Part shown: piece after piece, positions 51,305 to 61,467 of the stretch | How positions within the stretch are numbered: position 1 is the first letter of the stretch | Layout of the letters: each line of letters begins with the position of its first letter | Source: Luteithermobacter gelatinilyticus | GTDB taxonomy: Bacteria > Pseudomonadota > Alphaproteobacteria > Sphingomonadales > Emcibacteraceae | Length of the DNA: 64,000 bases | Assembly (NCBI RefSeq): GCF_005849285.1 | Contig: NZ_CP040517.1 | Coordinates: 192,501 to 256,500 of the forward strand | Reading direction: 5' to 3' | Made by a program: the position numbers and the translations under genes | The notes under the pieces: model-generated | What the model was told of the DNA's origin: nothing | What the model saw: the letters and a program-made list of their open reading frames with translations, nothing else | Database searches by the model: none

Positions 51305-53545
51305 ATGAACAGACAGCATAAAATATATTCCGCAGTGGCCTTGGGGGCGTTGATGGGGGGTGGTATCGGGATTGGCGGCCTCGCTTTACCAGCTCAGGCA
51401 AATGAGGCGGAAGACGGGGCGGGAACGACACTGCTTTTGGAGGAAATTACCGTTACCGCCCAAAAACGTTCACAGAATTTACAGGATGTGGGTATTGCCG
51501 TCAGCGCCTTTTCCGGGGATCAGCTCAAATCACTGGGCATGGTGGATACGGCCGATATCGCTGCGCATACGCCGGGTCTGCTGTTCACCCAGCCCGGCGG
51601 GTCCCAGCTGATTGGCCTGCCGGCCATTCGCGGCGTCTCCCAGAATGATTTTGCCCCACATCAGGAAACCCCCAATGCGCTTTATGTGGATGAGGCCTAT
51701 GTCAGCTTTGTGGCCGGAAATTCACAATATATGTTCGACGTGGAACGGGTCGAGGTTCTGAAAGGCCCGCAGGGCACCCTGTTTGGCCGCAACGCCACCG
51801 GGGGTCTCATTCATGTCATTTCCCGCAAACCCGGTGAGGAGCTTGAAGGATATGCGGATCTGACGGTCGGATCCTTTGACCAGATCCGGTTGGAAAGCGC
51901 CATTGGCGGGGCCTTGTCGGAAACAACGGCTTTTCGCGCCGCCGGCTTCTACAACACCCATGATGGTTATGTGAAAAACAGCATTGGCCGGGACAATTAC
52001 GAAGACGACACCATCGCCGGAAGGCTGCAATTACAAGTCCAGCCCAGTGAAGATCTGGAAATCCTGCTGATCGGATCCGGCAACAAAACCGACGACATTG
52101 TTGTGGGCGGCGGCCAGTTTACCGGCGCCGGAAAGGATGACGACGGGCTGGGCATCACCATTTCGGGGCAACCAAGCCTGTTCGGCTATCTGGATACTGA
52201 CGGCGATAATCATAAAGGCGCGTATGATATTGATGGCCGGATGAACAAGGAAAGCTATACGCTGACCGGCAAGCTCACCTATGATTTCGGCCTTTATACC
52301 CTGACGGCGATTTCCAGCTATACGGATTTTGAGTTTGACTATTTTGAAGATAATGACCTGACCCCGGACCCGATTTCCATGTTCAGCATGGACCAGAAAT
52401 CGGAACAGTTTTCCCAGGAGCTGCGGATCAACGGCGCGCATGAGAAACTGAAATGGGTGGCGGGGGCCTATTATCTGAGCATCGAAAGTGACAATACCAG
52501 TTCCTTTGATCTTCTAGCCTTTGGGGCGGATCAAAACAATGTCTTCGCGCTGTCCACCACGTCTTGGGCGCTGTTTGGGCAGGTGGAATATGATCTGAGC
52601 TCTGAACTGACGGTTATCGGTGGTTTCCGCTGGTCCGAAGAAGACAAGGATTATACCTTCAGTTCGGCCTGTGTTGACAATGTCCCGACATTGGTTCCTG
52701 TGGGCTGCGCTGGCGCCTTTCCGGCACTTGCGGGCACCATCAACGATATCGGCACATTTAACGGGAAAATCGACAAGGGCGATTGGTCCGGCAAGGCGGA
52801 AATCGACTGGCGCCCCCATGAAGACCTTCTGGTGTATGCCAGCGTCACCCGTGGCACCAAGGCCGGCGGCTTTAATGCGCCGCTGGACGGCCTGTTGACC
52901 GCCGAGCAGATGGCCTTCGACAGTGAAATTCTCACCTCCTATGAGATGGGGATCAAATCCACCTTCTGGGATGGTCGGGCCCGGTTTAATGCCGCCGCCT
53001 TTTATTATGATTATGGCAACTATCAGTCCTTCGACATGCGCGGGTTCACCCAGGTGATCGCCAACAGCGATGCGGAAATTTATGGCCTGGATGCGGAGGT
53101 GGTCGTACAACCTGGATATGGTCTTTCCCTGATGGCCGGACTCAGCCTGCTGGACGCCACCGTAAAGGATACGCCGCTGCCCTCCGGACGCCTTACCGAC
53201 ACCGAACCGCCCCAGGCGCCAAGCTTTTCGGCCAACGGGCTGATTGCCAAGGACTGGGACATGACAACGGGCCTCATCCGTGCCCAGTTTGATTTTAGCT
53301 ATGTAGGCGACTATCAGGTCGGGGTCGCCAATGCGGAAGTGACCGCCATTGACAGCTATTTTCTGGGCAATGCCCGGATCAGTTATGTGGACGGGGAGGA
53401 TCGGTTTGAAATCGCCCTGTTCGCCAAGAATGTTTTCAACAATGACATCCGGGTCTATGCCTATGACATTTCCAATCTGGGATTTGGGGAAAATGTCTAT
53501 CTGCCGCCCCGGTGGTTTGGCGGCCAGTTTATTGTCCGCTTCTGA
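51305..53545 (+). CDS. TonB-dependent outer-membrane receptor 3
   Basis: A 746-aa receptor. Signal peptide (ALGALMGGGIGIGGLALPAQA), TonB box LLLEEITVTAQKRSQNLQDV, plug with ERVEVLKGPQGTLFGRNATG, and a barrel ending in WFGGQFIVRF with terminal Phe. The ATG at 51305 opens the signal peptide; the longer frame to 51257 is unlikely. It starts a plus-strand group with two short-chain dehydrogenases and a VOC protein, so it probably feeds these enzymes. Confidence 0.93.
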   Translation: MNRQHKIYSAVALGALMGGGIGIGGLALPAQANEAEDGAGTTLLLEEITVTAQKRSQNLQDVGIAVSAFSGDQLKSLGMVDTADIAAHTPGLLFTQPGGSQLIGLPAIRGVSQNDFAPHQETPNALYVDEAYVSFVAGNSQYMFDVERVEVLKGPQGTLFGRNATGGLIHVISRKPGEELEGYADLTVGSFDQIRLESAIGGALSETTAFRAAGFYNTHDGYVKNSIGRDNYEDDTIAGRLQLQVQPSEDLEILLIGSGNKTDDIVVGGGQFTGAGKDDDGLGITISGQPSLFGYLDTDGDNHKGAYDIDGRMNKESYTLTGKLTYDFGLYTLTAISSYTDFEFDYFEDNDLTPDPISMFSMDQKSEQFSQELRINGAHEKLKWVAGAYYLSIESDNTSSFDLLAFGADQNNVFALSTTSWALFGQVEYDLSSELTVIGGFRWSEEDKDYTFSSACVDNVPTLVPVGCAGAFPALAGTINDIGTFNGKIDKGDWSGKAEIDWRPHEDLLVYASVTRGTKAGGFNAPLDGLLTAEQMAFDSEILTSYEMGIKSTFWDGRARFNAAAFYYDYGNYQSFDMRGFTQVIANSDAEIYGLDAEVVVQPGYGLSLMAGLSLLDATVKDTPLPSGRLTDTEPPQAPSFSANGLIAKDWDMTTGLIRAQFDFSYVGDYQVGVANAEVTAIDSYFLGNARISYVDGEDRFEIALFAKNVFNNDIRVYAYDISNLGFGENVYLPPRWFGGQFIVRF

Positions 53546-53570
53546 TCTGTTGTTACGGGAGAGTTTGCAG

Positions 53571-54356
53571 ATGCAAAGATTTAACAGAAAGCGGGCGCTG
53601 GTGACCGGCGGCGCTTCCGGTATCGGGCGCGAAACAGCACGCCAGCTTGCGGCCGAAGGCTGCCGGGTGGTCATTGCCGACGTGAATGAAACCGGCGCCC
53701 GCGCTGTGGCCGAAGAAGTGGGGCCGAGTTGTTCGGCCATTGTCCTGGATGTGAGTCGCGAGGAGGCCTGGCAGGCGGCAATGGATCATGTGCGTGAACG
53801 TCTGGGAGGGCTGGATATCCTTGTGAACTGCGCCGGTATCGGGGTTGCAGACCCCTTTGAGGACATGGCGTTGGACAGCTGGAACGCCATGTTGGCGGTC
53901 AACCTGACCGGGGTGGTGTTGGGCTGTCAGCACGCCATCCGAATCATGAAGGACAACATAACGCCGGCGGCCATTGTGAATATTTCCTCGGTGGGCGGTC
54001 TTGTGGGCGGTGAGGATATCGCCGGATATTGCGCCACCAAAGGCGGGGTAACGCTGCTGACCCGCTCGCTGGCTCTGTATTGTGCTGGCAAGGACTACCC
54101 GATCCGCTGCAACAGCGTGCACCCCACTTATGTGGATACGGAAATGCTGGATCCGGTGGCCGCCGCTTTCCCGTCACGGGAGGAAATGATCGCCCTCATG
54201 GCCGCGCAGGTTCCCCTGGGACGGGTGGCCACGCCGGCTGATGTGGCTGCCGCCATTTTGTTTCTGGCGTCTGAAGAGGCGGCCATGGTCAACGGCCATC
54301 AGATGTTGGTGGACGGGGGACAACTTGCAGGTCTTCCCGCCCAACACACAGTTTAA
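53571..54356 (+). CDS. Short-chain dehydrogenase/reductase 1
   Basis: A 261-aa Rossmann-fold oxidoreductase. ALVTGGASGIGRETARQLA is the TGxxxGxG cofactor motif, DILVNCAGIG the NxAG motif, and the active site comprises VNISSVGG and YCATKGG (Ser, Tyr and Lys). The acidic residue in VVIADVNETG favours NAD. The end AAMVNGHQMLVDGGQ is typical. The ATG at 53571 is used; the upstream open frame lies inside the TonB receptor. It oxidises or reduces a hydroxyl/keto group. Confidence 0.92.
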   Translation: MQRFNRKRALVTGGASGIGRETARQLAAEGCRVVIADVNETGARAVAEEVGPSCSAIVLDVSREEAWQAAMDHVRERLGGLDILVNCAGIGVADPFEDMALDSWNAMLAVNLTGVVLGCQHAIRIMKDNITPAAIVNISSVGGLVGGEDIAGYCATKGGVTLLTRSLALYCAGKDYPIRCNSVHPTYVDTEMLDPVAAAFPSREEMIALMAAQVPLGRVATPADVAAAILFLASEEAAMVNGHQMLVDGGQLAGLPAQHTV

Positions 54357-54373
54357 TCAGGAAAGAGCATATC

Positions 54374-55168
54374 ATGGAGCAGGTAACAGGACGGGTGGCC
54401 GGGAAGGTTGCCCTGGTCACGGGGGGAGCGTCGGGTCTGGGTTATGCAATTGTCCGCCGGCTGATTGAGGAAGGCGCCACAACCATCATGACCGATATTC
54501 AGGAAGGGATGGGACAAAAGGCCGCCAGTGGGCTCGGGGCAGGATTCGTGCCCCAGGATGTGTCCGATGAGCAACAATGGCGGGATATTTTGAAGGCGGT
54601 TTTTGATCAGTATGGCCGTCTGGATATTCTGGTGAATAATGCCGGGATCAGCGGTCCCTTGACTCATTCCGATCCAGAAACCACCCGTCTTGAAGACTGG
54701 CGCAAAATTCAGGAAGTGAACGCCCAGGGGGTTTTTCTGGGGTGCAAACATGCGCTTGGGTATATGCGCCGGTCCGGGGGCGGCTCGATCATTAATCTGT
54801 CTTCCATTGCGGCGCTAGTGGCGACCCCGTTTATCACGGCTTATGGGGCGAGCAAGGCGGCAGTGCGGCAATTGACCATGTCGGTGGCCATGCATGGCGC
54901 GACCACCGGGGCCCGAGTGCGTTGCAACAGCGTGCATCCCGGGCAGATCCGCACGCCCATGCTGGAAAACCTGTTTGAGGAAAGCGGGAAACTGATGGGC
55001 GTGGCGGCCGAAGAGGTGGAACAACAGTTTTTAAGCCGCATCCCACTGGGGGAATTCGGGGAGCCGGAGGACATTGCCCATATGGTGCTGTTTCTGGCGT
55101 CCGACGAGTCAAAACATATCACCGGCGGGCAGTTTGTCGTTGATGGCGGCATGCAGCTCAACGGATAA
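54374..55168 (+). CDS. Short-chain dehydrogenase/reductase 2
   Basis: A 264-aa enzyme of the same superfamily as its neighbour: ALVTGGASGLGYAIVRRLIE, DILVNNAGISG, the catalytic Ser in IINLSSIAAL and YGASKAAVRQL (Tyr, Lys), and ITGGQFVVDGGMQLNG at the end. TIMTDIQEG again suggests NAD. It starts 17 bp after SDR 1, behind GGAAAG. The classical VRCNSVHPGQIRTPM segment is present. Successive oxidations of a polycyclic or terpenoid-like substrate would fit the pair, but this is inference. Confidence 0.92.
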   Translation: MEQVTGRVAGKVALVTGGASGLGYAIVRRLIEEGATTIMTDIQEGMGQKAASGLGAGFVPQDVSDEQQWRDILKAVFDQYGRLDILVNNAGISGPLTHSDPETTRLEDWRKIQEVNAQGVFLGCKHALGYMRRSGGGSIINLSSIAALVATPFITAYGASKAAVRQLTMSVAMHGATTGARVRCNSVHPGQIRTPMLENLFEESGKLMGVAAEEVEQQFLSRIPLGEFGEPEDIAHMVLFLASDESKHITGGQFVVDGGMQLNG

Positions 55169-55197
55169 ATTTCAACTCATAAGACAGGGAGAAGGCA

Positions 55198-55674
55198 ATG
55201 CGACAGCCGTTGGGGTCCATGATGCAACTGGGATATATTGTTGAAAACCTGGAAGACAGCATGGATCACTGGTCCCGGTATCTGAACACCGGCCCCTTTA
55301 CGGTGTTTGAGGACTTTCAGGTCAATGATCCCCTGTATCGGGGGCGACCGATGCAGGAAGAAAAGTTCCGTGTGGCCATGGCCTATACGGGCAACATGCT
55401 GATCGAACTGATCCAGCAGGTGGGTGCAGCCCCTTCGGTCTATCAGGAAGTGATCCGGCAACGGGGATACGGGTTCCATCACTGGGCCTATATCACCAAA
55501 AATTTTGACGACGAGGTGCGGAAATACCGGGATCGGGGCCTGGAGGTTTGTTTTTTCGGTTCGGTGCCGGTGGGTGCCCGTTTTGCCTACATCGACGCCA
55601 CCGCCGAGGTGGGCAGCATGATCGAGATCATCGAACACGCTGTCTCAGTGGAAGCCTTTTTTAACAGTTTGTAG
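55198..55674 (+). CDS. VOC-family protein, glyoxalase-like
   Basis: A 158-aa single VOC domain: SMMQLGYIVENLEDSMDHWS at the start, MLIELIQQVG, GYGFHHWAYITKNFDDEVRK in the middle and GSMIEIIEHAVSVEAFFNSL at the end, with His and Glu positions suited to metal binding. Members isomerise, epimerise or cleave C-C/C-O bonds. GGGAGAAGG precedes the ATG. Last gene of the receptor-SDR group. Confidence 0.82.
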   Translation: MRQPLGSMMQLGYIVENLEDSMDHWSRYLNTGPFTVFEDFQVNDPLYRGRPMQEEKFRVAMAYTGNMLIELIQQVGAAPSVYQEVIRQRGYGFHHWAYITKNFDDEVRKYRDRGLEVCFFGSVPVGARFAYIDATAEVGSMIEIIEHAVSVEAFFNSL

Positions 55675-55682
55675 CGAATTGG

Positions 55683-55714
55683 CCGTCCCCACCCGGCCAG
55701 GCCGGGAAGGACGG
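55683..55714. terminator. Hairpin between convergent genes
   Basis: CCGTCC (55683-55688) with GGACGG (55709-55714) and inner CCCGG with CCGGG form a hairpin between convergent genes. T residues follow on the plus strand only after some bases, so it is a weak candidate. Confidence 0.5.
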
Positions 55715-55719
55715 AAAGG

Positions 55720-57510
55720 TTATATTTTCTTCAGCCGGTAGGCGAGTTGGGGCCGGGTAATGCCCAGGCTGCGGGCGGCGGCGGACAGATTGCCATCGGC
55801 TTTATCAACGGCGGCCTGTAGGATCTGCCGTTCCAGAACCTCGAGCGAGACATTCTGCTCAACGATATGATCTGCAATTTCCCGATAATTCTGGCCGGAC
55901 ATGCCGTATGCGCCCAGGCAGTCTTCCGCGGTTGCATTCAGGCTGCCGTCCCGGTTGAGACCAAGCATAGAAATGGAAAAATCCTCGCCACAGGTAAACA
56001 GATGGTTGAGGTCAATGGCTCCGTCATCGGGGGCCAGGATCACCCCGCGCTCCACTAGATTTTCCAGTTCCCGGATATTGCCGGGCCAATCATAATTGAG
56101 AAAACCGTCAATGGCGCGTGAGGTAAACCCCTTGATGCTTTTGCCGTATTTTTTGCTGTATTTCTGCAAGAAATGGTTCATGAGCAGGGGGATGTCCGCC
56201 TTGCGGTCCCTAAGCGGCGGAATATGAATAGGAAACACGTTCAGGCGGAAATACAGATCTTCGCGGAATCGCCCGGCTTTCACTTCACTTTTGAGATCCA
56301 CATTGGTGGCGGCGATAACCCGAATATCAACATGGGTGGTTTTTTTGCTGCCGACCCGCTCGACCTGGTGTTCCTGCAACACTCGCAGTAGCTTCCCTTG
56401 GGCGGACAGCGACAGGGTGCCAATTTCATCCAGGAAAATGGTGCCGGTATCGGCGCGTTCAAAACGGCCCGGCCGGGATTCGATGGCACCTGTAAAGGCG
56501 CCTTTTTCTACGCCGAACAGCTCCGCCTCCAGAAGGTTTTCCGGAATGGCGGCGCAGTTGACGGCCACATATGGTTCCTTGGCCCTTTTGCTGATTTTCT
56601 GGAGGGTGCTGGCGAACATTTCCTTGCCCACCCCGCTTTCGCCGAGAAACAGCACCGTGGCGTCGGTTTCCGCCACTTTGCTTAACATATGGCAGGCCAC
56701 GTTAAAGGCGGCGGACGCCCCCACCATGTCGGTGGACATAGCCCCCGACAGGGGGCTGCTTATCGGGACTTCTTCCGGCGCCATCACCCGATGGGACGGA
56801 TTCTGGGCGGTGCGGATCGTTTGGGCGTTGGCAAAAGCCTGGGGCTGCATAAAGGCCAGATCCTCGTCAATATCATTCCATTCGGAAACGGGTTTGCCGA
56901 TGATCCGGCAATGGCTGTGTCCCATGCCGCGACACTCGACCTCCTTGTAAAAAATGGGGCGCCCCATGAAGACGGACGTATAGCCACTGGCATAACCGAT
57001 CTGCATCCAGCAAACCGGATCCGCCCCGATACCGTAACTTTCGATATGGGCTTCGTCCTCGATGCTGTCATGCCAGAGAAATTCGCCGTAATAATGGCCT
57101 TTTTCCGTATCAGCCTCAAGGCGCACGGGTTCGACATTGACGATGCCTTCCAGGGAATGCAGCTGCGGCCCGACGGCAAAAACGTCAAAAAAGTCTTCTC
57201 CGCCCCGCAGCTTGGCGGCCAGTTCCGCATCCTTGGCCCCGGATACATACCCCATGCGTGTCAGCAGCGCCCGCGCCTTGTCCACGCCCAAGGATTCGAT
57301 CATCTCATTCCTAAGCGCACCAAGGGATGTAGCATGCAGCATCATCATACGCATGTCATCAAGCCAGATACGGCCTTCTTTGGGGGAAAATTTGAGGCGG
57401 GCTGACAGATCCTTGAAATCCGGCAGTTCGGGAATAAGTTCTATTTTGTCACTTAAATCTTCCAGCTGTCCCAAGGCGGTTTTGCCGGCATATTTCAGTG
57501 TCGTCGTCAT
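55720..57510 (-). CDS. XylR/DmpR-type sigma-54-dependent activator
   Basis: A 596-aa regulator. An N-terminal XylR_N/V4R effector domain (about 25-210; [58 protein letters not shown]) is followed by an AAA+ domain. That domain has Walker [14 protein letters not shown], the sigma-54 contact motif [12 protein letters not shown], Walker [12 protein letters not shown] and the arginine-finger region. A Fis-type helix-turn-helix at the end carries [21 protein letters not shown]4R regulators bind aromatic or other hydrophobic effectors directly. GGAGG precedes the ATG. It is divergent to the YCF48/RND/DUF1302 group, which has a sigma-54 promoter. Confidence 0.94.
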   Translation of the reverse strand: MTTTLKYAGKTALGQLEDLSDKIELIPELPDFKDLSARLKFSPKEGRIWLDDMRMMMLHATSLGALRNEMIESLGVDKARALLTRMGYVSGAKDAELAAKLRGGEDFFDVFAVGPQLHSLEGIVNVEPVRLEADTEKGHYYGEFLWHDSIEDEAHIESYGIGADPVCWMQIGYASGYTSVFMGRPIFYKEVECRGMGHSHCRIIGKPVSEWNDIDEDLAFMQPQAFANAQTIRTAQNPSHRVMAPEEVPISSPLSGAMSTDMVGASAAFNVACHMLSKVAETDATVLFLGESGVGKEMFASTLQKISKRAKEPYVAVNCAAIPENLLEAELFGVEKGAFTGAIESRPGRFERADTGTIFLDEIGTLSLSAQGKLLRVLQEHQVERVGSKKTTHVDIRVIAATNVDLKSEVKAGRFREDLYFRLNVFPIHIPPLRDRKADIPLLMNHFLQKYSKKYGKSIKGFTSRAIDGFLNYDWPGNIRELENLVERGVILAPDDGAIDLNHLFTCGEDFSISMLGLNRDGSLNATAEDCLGAYGMSGQNYREIADHIVEQNVSLEVLERQILQAAVDKADGNLSAAARSLGITRPQLAYRLKKI

Positions 57511-57637
57511 ACAAGGGCCTCCCTATTTATTATGTGCCCAGGATGATGGGGATCATGATCCGTATCATCCGATCGAGTATAACCGATCCTGTTATTTATA
57601 TCCTAAATATTCACCAGCTTCATCTGATGATTTCGTC

Positions 57638-57674
57638 AAATGATCAGGCGAAAAACCGCTTTTTTTGATCATTT
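57638..57674. promoter_or_regulatory. Candidate upstream activator site (AAATGATCA / TGATCATTT)
   Basis: AAATGATCA (57638-57646) and TGATCATTT (57666-57674) are perfect inverted copies around a 19-bp spacer, about 155-190 bp ahead of the sigma-54 promoter. This is a normal distance for binding sites of XylR/DmpR-type activators. Assignment to the 55720 regulator is inferred. Confidence 0.6.
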
Positions 57675-57826
57675 CAGAAAGTCGAAAAAACCGGAAATAT
57701 TTGTTGGGATGACCTGATGACGGGGGGTCTGGCACATGAATTGTCCGGGCAACGCCTTGAAAGTTAACAAATAATTAATCATGGCGGGACAATCGAAGCT
57801 TTCAACCTGGCGAGGAGTCAGACCTT

Positions 57827-57842
57827 TTGGCACAGCCTTTGC
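57827..57842 (+). promoter_or_regulatory. Sigma-54 promoter (-24/-12)
   Basis: TTGGCACAGCCTTTGC has GG and GC exactly ten bases apart and fits the consensus TGGCAC-N5-TTGC. Transcription would begin near 57854, giving a leader of about 65 bases before the GTG at 57920. Confidence 0.85.
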
Positions 57843-57919
57843 AATTTACGTCAGGGCGCGCCGGTCTGACTAACAAAAATAATCGCCGGTAGCAGCAAAA
57901 AATATAGGGAGATCACAGA

Positions 57920-58894
57920 GTGTTTAGGCGCTTTAATGTGAAGACTCGGGGTTGGCCCGGGATCTGTTTATGTCTGTCTTTATTATTTCTCGGGGCCTGT
58001 GAAGCCAAACTGGATCTGTCCGGGGTGGAAGCCGAAAAGCAACGGACGACAACCCGCTATGACCAGTTTCTGGCGGCTGCCGCCAATGAGCGGGTTTCTG
58101 TCGTTGTCGGGATGCGGGGTGTCGTGTTGACGTCCTCTGATGCCGGGTATAGCTGGCAGCGACATATAATTTCCAGCACAACTGCCGTTCGCCATCCAGC
58201 CCTGATTGATGTGGAAGTCTGTCCGGACCGGACCTTTATCGCGCTGGACGCGGACCGGAAAATATGGTCTTCCGATGCTACGGGGGCGACATGGACGCCG
58301 GTAACGATTGAGACGACCGAGGAAGTCGTTGACCTTGCCTGTGATCCGGCGGGGAATTACTGGGTCGTGGGCAGTTTTTCTCTGATCCTCAAAAGCGCTG
58401 ATCGTGGCGCCACATGGCAGGATCTGTCCATCGGCGAGGATGCCATGTTTTCCCGCATTCAGTTTCTCTCCTCTCAGGATGCGGTGATTACCGGTGAGTT
58501 CGGGGTGGTGTATGTGACGACGGACAGTGGGCAGTCGTGGGTCTCACGCGGGCCGGTACCCGGCGAATTCTATTCGGCAGCCAGTCATTTCAGGACCCCT
58601 GAGGAAGGCTGGGTCGGCGGCTTGCAGGGAGTAGTGTTTCATACTTCTGATGGCGGGCGGAACTGGTCCCGCCAGGCAACTGATACACTCTCTCCCCTCT
58701 ATAACTTCCTGGAAGTTCAACAAAGTCTTTATGCGCTCGGCGATCAGGGAACCATCCTGAAATATGCGGATGGGCACTGGCAAAAAATGAATGCACCGGG
58801 GCTGGGATTCGGCTATCTGCGCGCGGGTCTGCCGGTGGGACCGGAACAGTTTGTCGTAGCGGGAGGCAATGGCCTGATCCGGCGTGTTCCATAA
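57920..58894 (+). CDS. YCF48-like beta-propeller lipoprotein
   Basis: A 324-aa protein with a lipoprotein signal: hydrophobic CLCLSLLFLGACEAKL with the lipobox LGAC, so it is anchored to a membrane by its Cys. The mature part has repeated blades containing SSDAGYSWQRH, SADRGATWQDLS, TTDSGQSWVSRG and TSDGGRNWSRQA, the BNR/YCF48 photosystem-assembly-like repeat. The start is a GTG behind AGGGAGA (57906-57912). It heads a group with an RND transporter, DUF1302 and DUF1329 that is conserved in many proteobacteria, and is probably an accessory of an envelope transport system for hydrophobic molecules (inference). Confidence 0.88.
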   Translation: MFRRFNVKTRGWPGICLCLSLLFLGACEAKLDLSGVEAEKQRTTTRYDQFLAAAANERVSVVVGMRGVVLTSSDAGYSWQRHIISSTTAVRHPALIDVEVCPDRTFIALDADRKIWSSDATGATWTPVTIETTEEVVDLACDPAGNYWVVGSFSLILKSADRGATWQDLSIGEDAMFSRIQFLSSQDAVITGEFGVVYVTTDSGQSWVSRGPVPGEFYSAASHFRTPEEGWVGGLQGVVFHTSDGGRNWSRQATDTLSPLYNFLEVQQSLYALGDQGTILKYADGHWQKMNAPGLGFGYLRAGLPVGPEQFVVAGGNGLIRRVP

Positions 58895-58998
58895 CGGGAT
58901 GGCCATAGAGAAACGGCCCCGTAAGCCCGGGCCACGCCACGATCCGGCCAGAACGGGTGCCCCCTCAAAATTCTCAAGACCACAGATAGGGATGTCAT

Positions 58999-61392
58999 AT
59001 GTCTAGGTTTACCCATTTCCTGAAAGATATCGACGATCATATTTTTGCGTATCCCAAGCTGATTCTTGGGCTGCTGCTGGCGATCACGGTCTTTTTTGCG
59101 GTCCAGATTCCGGCCGTGAAAATGTATTCCGATTTCGCCGACCTGCTGCCCCAGGAACATCCCTATATTCAGCTGCATAATGATATCCGCGACAATTTCG
59201 GCGGGGCCAATGTGGTGGTGGTCGGCATCGAGGTGGAAGAGGGGACTATCTTTACCAATGAAACGCTGGCCCTAATCCATCGCCTGACCCAGGCGGTGGA
59301 TAATCTGCCGGGCATTAACCACAACCTGGTTTCAAGTCTGACCCACCGGACCACGCGCAAGGTCTGGCTGTCGGAAGAAGGCTCGGTGCTTTCGGAACCT
59401 TATTATGATCCGACCAAAAAGCCGGTTCTGAACGCAGTGGAACTGGAAGAGCTTAAAACGGCGGTATTGGCCAATCCGCGGGTTTACGGCCTGATGGTCT
59501 CCCCGGATCTGAAATCCGCCCTGATCAAGGGCCAGTTGAATGAAGGGGCCCTGGATTATGAGAAAACCTTTGAACAAATTCAGCAGTTTCGTGACCGTGA
59601 ACAGATGGACGGGGTGAAAATTCATGTCACCGGCCAGCCGGTGCTGGTGGGGTGGGTTTATACTTATATTCCGCAGATTGTTCAGATCTTCCTGTTTACC
59701 ATTCTGTTCATGTTTGTGTTGCTGGTGGTGTATTTCCGGCGCCTGTACGGGGTGTTGATCCCGATGATCGGGATTGCCATTTCCTCCATCTGGGGCATCG
59801 GGATCCTGTCCTTGCTGGGGTATAATCTGGATCCGCTGACCCTGGTGATTCCGTTTCTGATTTCGGCCCGCGCCATGTCGCACGGCATTCAGCTGGTGGA
59901 GAGGTATTACGGGGAGCTGGCGCTGGAAGGCAACAGCCGGACCGCTGCCCGCAAGACCTTCGACAGTCTGTTTCGTCCGGGATCCCTGGGCGTGGTGTCC
60001 GATGCGGTGGGGTTGCTGCTGATTTCCCTGGGTTCTATCCCCATCAATACCAAATTGTCCTATTATGCGTCCCTGTGGGCCATATGCGTCATTCTCAATG
60101 TGTTGTTGATGGTGCCCTTGCTGCTGTCAGTACTGCCGCAGCCGCGCAACATCAACATCAAACACGGTTGGATCCAGAAGCTTCTGTCCAGGATCGGTTT
60201 TGTGGTGTCTGCGCGCGCCGGGGCCGTCGGTATTCTGGGAGTGGCGGTGTTGTGTTTCCTGATCGGCGGGTATGGCAGTTCATTTGTCCAGATCGGCGAA
60301 TCCGAGCCGGGCAGTCCGCTGCTTTATCCCGATCATGACTACAACTTGTCCTCCAAGGCGATCAATACAAGTTTCCCAGGGTCCGAGGAACTCTATATTG
60401 TTGCCAGAACCCAGGAAAAGGGCGGCCTGAAAAATCCTGATGTGATAAGGGCCCTTGAGGATTTTCAGGCCCATATGCTGAATGATCCGGAACTGGGCGG
60501 GGCCAAGGGACTGCCGGATCTGGTCAAGCAGATGAATCGCCTGCTGCACAACAATGATCCCCGGTACAGCCAGGTGCCCCATGAGGATTATTATGTGGGC
60601 GGGTTGATGTTCGCCTATATGGCCTCAAGCCCGATCCCCGGCGCCCTCAAGGAATTTGTCAATCCCGAAGAAACGGACGCCAATATGGTCTTTTTCTACA
60701 AGGACCACCAAGGGGGTACGATCCGGCGCGCCATTCATATGGTGAAGGACTGGATCGCGGAAAAAGGCGATGCGGTGGAAGGGTTAAGCTTCCATCTTGC
60801 CGGGGGCATCATCGGCGTGACGGCGGCCATTAATGAAGCGGTTTTTGAGACCAACCGGATCGTCATCCCGCTTGTGCTGGGACTGATTTTCCTGTTCGTC
60901 ACCTTCTTTTACGGCTCGCTTCATGCCGGCTGGCTCATGTTCCTGGCGATGTCTTTCGCCACCATTTTAAGCTACGGCTATATGGGGGCCATGAAGATTG
61001 GCATCAATGTGAACACGGTCCCGATCATTGCGGTCGGGATCGGGGTTGGCATCGACTATTCCATTTACATTATGGATCGTATCCGTGAGGAAATGCTGCG
61101 CTGCCGGTCCCTTCAGGAAGCGGTCATCCGGGCCATCAGCACCACGGGACTTGCGGTCTGCGTGACGGCTGGGGCGCTGATCCTGGGGGTGGTCATGTGG
61201 GTGTTCCTGTCGGATCTGCGCTTCCAGTCGGATGCGGCGTTGTTGCTGGTGATGATGCTGATCTTCAATATGGTGGCGGCCCTGTTTGTGGTGCCCAGCT
61301 GGATCACTCTCTTCAAACCCAAATTTATCACCGACATTGAATTGGTGGACGGCGTGATTGCCGAACGGGCCGCTGTGGAGACGGCGGAATAG
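58999..61392 (+). CDS. RND/MMPL-family transporter
   Basis: A 797-aa inner-membrane protein with about twelve helices and two large periplasmic loops. Halves are duplicated: helix 1 (LILGLLLAITVFFAVQIPAV) then a loop to about residue 230, helices 2-6 (for example VFLLTILFMFVLLVVYFRRL-like stretch near 232-252), then the second loop and the last six helices. IAVGIGVGIDYSIYIMDRIR near 680 is the conserved RND/MMPL helix motif with Asp. Such proteins move lipids, hopanoids or hydrophobic compounds. With DUF1302 and DUF1329 it probably forms a cross-envelope route. Confidence 0.92.
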   Translation: MSRFTHFLKDIDDHIFAYPKLILGLLLAITVFFAVQIPAVKMYSDFADLLPQEHPYIQLHNDIRDNFGGANVVVVGIEVEEGTIFTNETLALIHRLTQAVDNLPGINHNLVSSLTHRTTRKVWLSEEGSVLSEPYYDPTKKPVLNAVELEELKTAVLANPRVYGLMVSPDLKSALIKGQLNEGALDYEKTFEQIQQFRDREQMDGVKIHVTGQPVLVGWVYTYIPQIVQIFLFTILFMFVLLVVYFRRLYGVLIPMIGIAISSIWGIGILSLLGYNLDPLTLVIPFLISARAMSHGIQLVERYYGELALEGNSRTAARKTFDSLFRPGSLGVVSDAVGLLLISLGSIPINTKLSYYASLWAICVILNVLLMVPLLLSVLPQPRNINIKHGWIQKLLSRIGFVVSARAGAVGILGVAVLCFLIGGYGSSFVQIGESEPGSPLLYPDHDYNLSSKAINTSFPGSEELYIVARTQEKGGLKNPDVIRALEDFQAHMLNDPELGGAKGLPDLVKQMNRLLHNNDPRYSQVPHEDYYVGGLMFAYMASSPIPGALKEFVNPEETDANMVFFYKDHQGGTIRRAIHMVKDWIAEKGDAVEGLSFHLAGGIIGVTAAINEAVFETNRIVIPLVLGLIFLFVTFFYGSLHAGWLMFLAMSFATILSYGYMGAMKIGINVNTVPIIAVGIGVGIDYSIYIMDRIREEMLRCRSLQEAVIRAISTTGLAVCVTAGALILGVVMWVFLSDLRFQSDAALLLVMMLIFNMVAALFVVPSWITLFKPKFITDIELVDGVIAERAAVETAE

Positions 61393-61467
61393 AAAACTGA
61401 ACAGAAGGGGGAGCTGTATCAGGATGAATTGTCTGTTGATCTTTTTTTGCAAAGTGGGAGGACCTGA

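Larger units (their letters stand above)
57511..57919. other. Divergent regulatory region
   Basis: 409 bp without a gene. It contains a TGATCA-type inverted repeat (57638-57674) and a sigma-54 promoter (57827-57842). The rest is AT-rich without other clear sites. Confidence 0.7.

Noticed and set aside
52514-53740. 408-codon minus-strand frame
   Set aside because: Antisense to TonB receptor 3 and the first SDR; shadow of codon bias.
57729-57745. A second sigma-54 promoter (TGGCACATGAATTGT)
   Set aside because: The -12 element has GT instead of GC; the site at 57827 is a full match and better placed.
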